Of a DNA stretch of 64,000 bases, positions 63,284-64,000 are shown piece after piece. The notes beneath the pieces were generated by a model. That model worked only from the letters and a program-made list of their open reading frames with translations. It was not told the origin of the DNA and did no database searches. Made by a program: the position numbers and the translations under genes. Numbering within the stretch: position 1 is the first letter of the stretch; each line of letters opens with the position of its first letter. Origin of the DNA: an uncultured Carboxylicivirga sp. (GTDB lineage: Bacteria; Bacteroidota; Bacteroidia; Bacteroidales; Marinilabiliaceae); the NCBI RefSeq assembly GCF_963674565.1, contig NZ_OY771430.1, positions 2,418,001 through 2,482,000 on the forward strand. The letters run 5' to 3'.

Positions 63284-63694
63284 TTATTGCCTTCTTTCTA
63301 TTACGTTTTCAAACGCCTGCACAATATCTTCGCTAATTGCTAACCTTCCGTTAATTAAACTGGTTGTTGTGATGATGCCTTTTAGGCAAAGTTTATTATC
63401 CGGCAGACGAAAAATATCCTGATTGAAAATATATTTCACTCCCTTGTGTTCCACCCTTGTCTTAACAACAAATTTATCATTACTGCACAATGGAGATTTG
63501 TAGGATAAATCAGCACGTGCTACTACTGCCACAACACCTTTATCATACAGTTCCTTAAAATTTAATCCAATTGAATCCAGAAATTCATGTCGTGTGTGTT
63601 CGAGATAATTCTGGTAAACTGAATTATTAACGATCCCCTGTAAATCACACTCATAATCACGAACCTTAAATTCTAACTCAAAATCATATTCCAT
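63284..63694 (-). CDS. YbgC-like acyl-CoA thioesterase (hotdog fold)
   Basis: This 136-residue cytosolic protein has the 4-hydroxybenzoyl-CoA thioesterase-like hotdog pattern: the catalytic-aspartate region KVRDYECDLQGIVNNSVYQNYLEHTRHEFL, then SYKSPLCSNDKFVVKTRVEH. It hydrolyses acyl-CoA or acyl-ACP of unknown chain length. Bacteroidota homologues are usually annotated as acyl-CoA thioesterases. It is 41 bp downstream of the channel gene and may be cotranscribed with it. Confidence 0.88.
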   Translation of the reverse strand: MEYDFELEFKVRDYECDLQGIVNNSVYQNYLEHTRHEFLDSIGLNFKELYDKGVVAVVARADLSYKSPLCSNDKFVVKTRVEHKGVKYIFNQDIFRLPDNKLCLKGIITTTSLINGRLAISEDIVQAFENVIERRQ

Positions 63695-63735
63695 AGGTAA
63701 CTTATTGAATTGATGATATTATAACACACTTATTA

Positions 63736-64000
63736 TTATTTACTATCGTCCTTTGCCTCTGATTCAGTATTTACGGGATAAATATGCAAATCACGTTGTG
63801 GGAAAGGAATGGTTATATTAGCCTCTTTAAATGCATTATCAATGGCAATACCAACTGCACTTATAGTCTTCAACCCTTCATCAAAATGTGTCCAGAACAT
63901 TACTCTGAAATCAAGTGAACTATCTCCGAAACCTCTGAAAATAATTACGGGAGCAGGATCTTTCAGTACTCCATCCTGATTCGCAACCACTCTTTCCAAT
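63736..64000 (-). CDS. MscS-family mechanosensitive channel (partial, C-terminal end only)
   Basis: Only the last 88 codons are present; the frame continues past the window end. The visible part is the cytoplasmic cage end of small-conductance mechanosensitive channels: DPAPVIIFRGFGDSSLDFRVMFW, VGIAIDNAFKEANITIPFPQRDLHIYP. That beta/alpha ending with IPFPQ is characteristic. Membrane helices lie outside the window. Its role is release of solutes on osmotic downshift. Confidence 0.88.
   Translation of the reverse strand, partial: LERVVANQDGVLKDPAPVIIFRGFGDSSLDFRVMFWTHFDEGLKTISAVGIAIDNAFKEANITIPFPQRDLHIYPVNTESEAKDDSK

Noticed and set aside
1..64000. tRNA, rRNA, prophage or complete insertion sequence
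   Set aside because: No tRNA cloverleaf, rRNA stretch, transposase, integrase or phage structural gene was seen on reading both strands. A very divergent tRNA could still be missed by eye.

Overview
The window is AT-rich chromosomal DNA from a Bacteroidota bacterium, most likely a polysaccharide-degrading member of the Bacteroidales/Marinilabiliales group. This rests on a SusC-type TonB receptor, a hybrid two-component system (HTCS), type IX secretion tails, many short lipoprotein signals, promoters of the TAnnTTTG type, and the lack of strong Shine-Dalgarno sites. The exact genus cannot be read from the sequence.

Layout. Positions 1-11561 (minus strand) hold a glucuronoxylan utilisation locus: a truncated susC-like gene at the window edge, a secreted T9SS protein, a YqhD-type aldehyde reductase, then GH43, GH10, GH67 and GH3 enzymes in a tight operon. 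The divergent HTCS at 11798-15862 is the obvious regulator. A 28-bp element that I found twice, upstream of the GH3 operon and of the T9SS/susC genes, is its likely operator. Next come a CotH-like T9SS protein, a MaeB-type malic enzyme, a GH26 mannanase lipoprotein, a YdjM-like membrane protein, a four-gene envelope operon that includes a GIDE-like protein, and a modular GH43.

Positions 27956-33559 form a complete corrinoid acquisition operon: promoter, cobalamin riboswitch, BtuB-like receptor, BtuC, BtuD, corrinoid adenosyltransferase and BtuF. It is followed by an accessory stretch (33560-37700) with a 20/21-bp periodic repeat array and what looks like one complete integron-type gene cassette. 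That cassette carries a small protein and a zinc-ribbon DUF4145 protein, and has matching core/inverse-core sites and an attC-like palindrome. A second, decayed cassette follows, then YdeI-, DUF1801- and methyltransferase-like genes.

Positions 37786-49459 (minus strand) hold a six-gene catabolic operon (thiolase, SDR reductase, sodium symporter, CoA-transferase and two KAS III-like proteins with altered active sites). A lipoprotein, an outer-membrane barrel and a lipoprotein alpha/beta hydrolase lie downstream. The set could take up and oxidise a short hydroxyacid or ketoacid; this is inference.

Positions 50134-52558 hold a GPH sugar symporter and a cytoplasmic GH43. They are followed by about 0.9 kb of dispersed-repeat DNA, small envelope proteins, and a LytTR/LytS pair whose sensor contains a cysteine-free thioredoxin-like domain. 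The window ends with gpmI, a possible 41-aa membrane protein, ung, a thioesterase and the end of an MscS-type channel gene. The strongest candidates for something new are the cassette pair with the DUF4145 module, the paired atypical KAS III proteins, the cysteine-less thioredoxin/LytS sensor and the shared HTCS operator.
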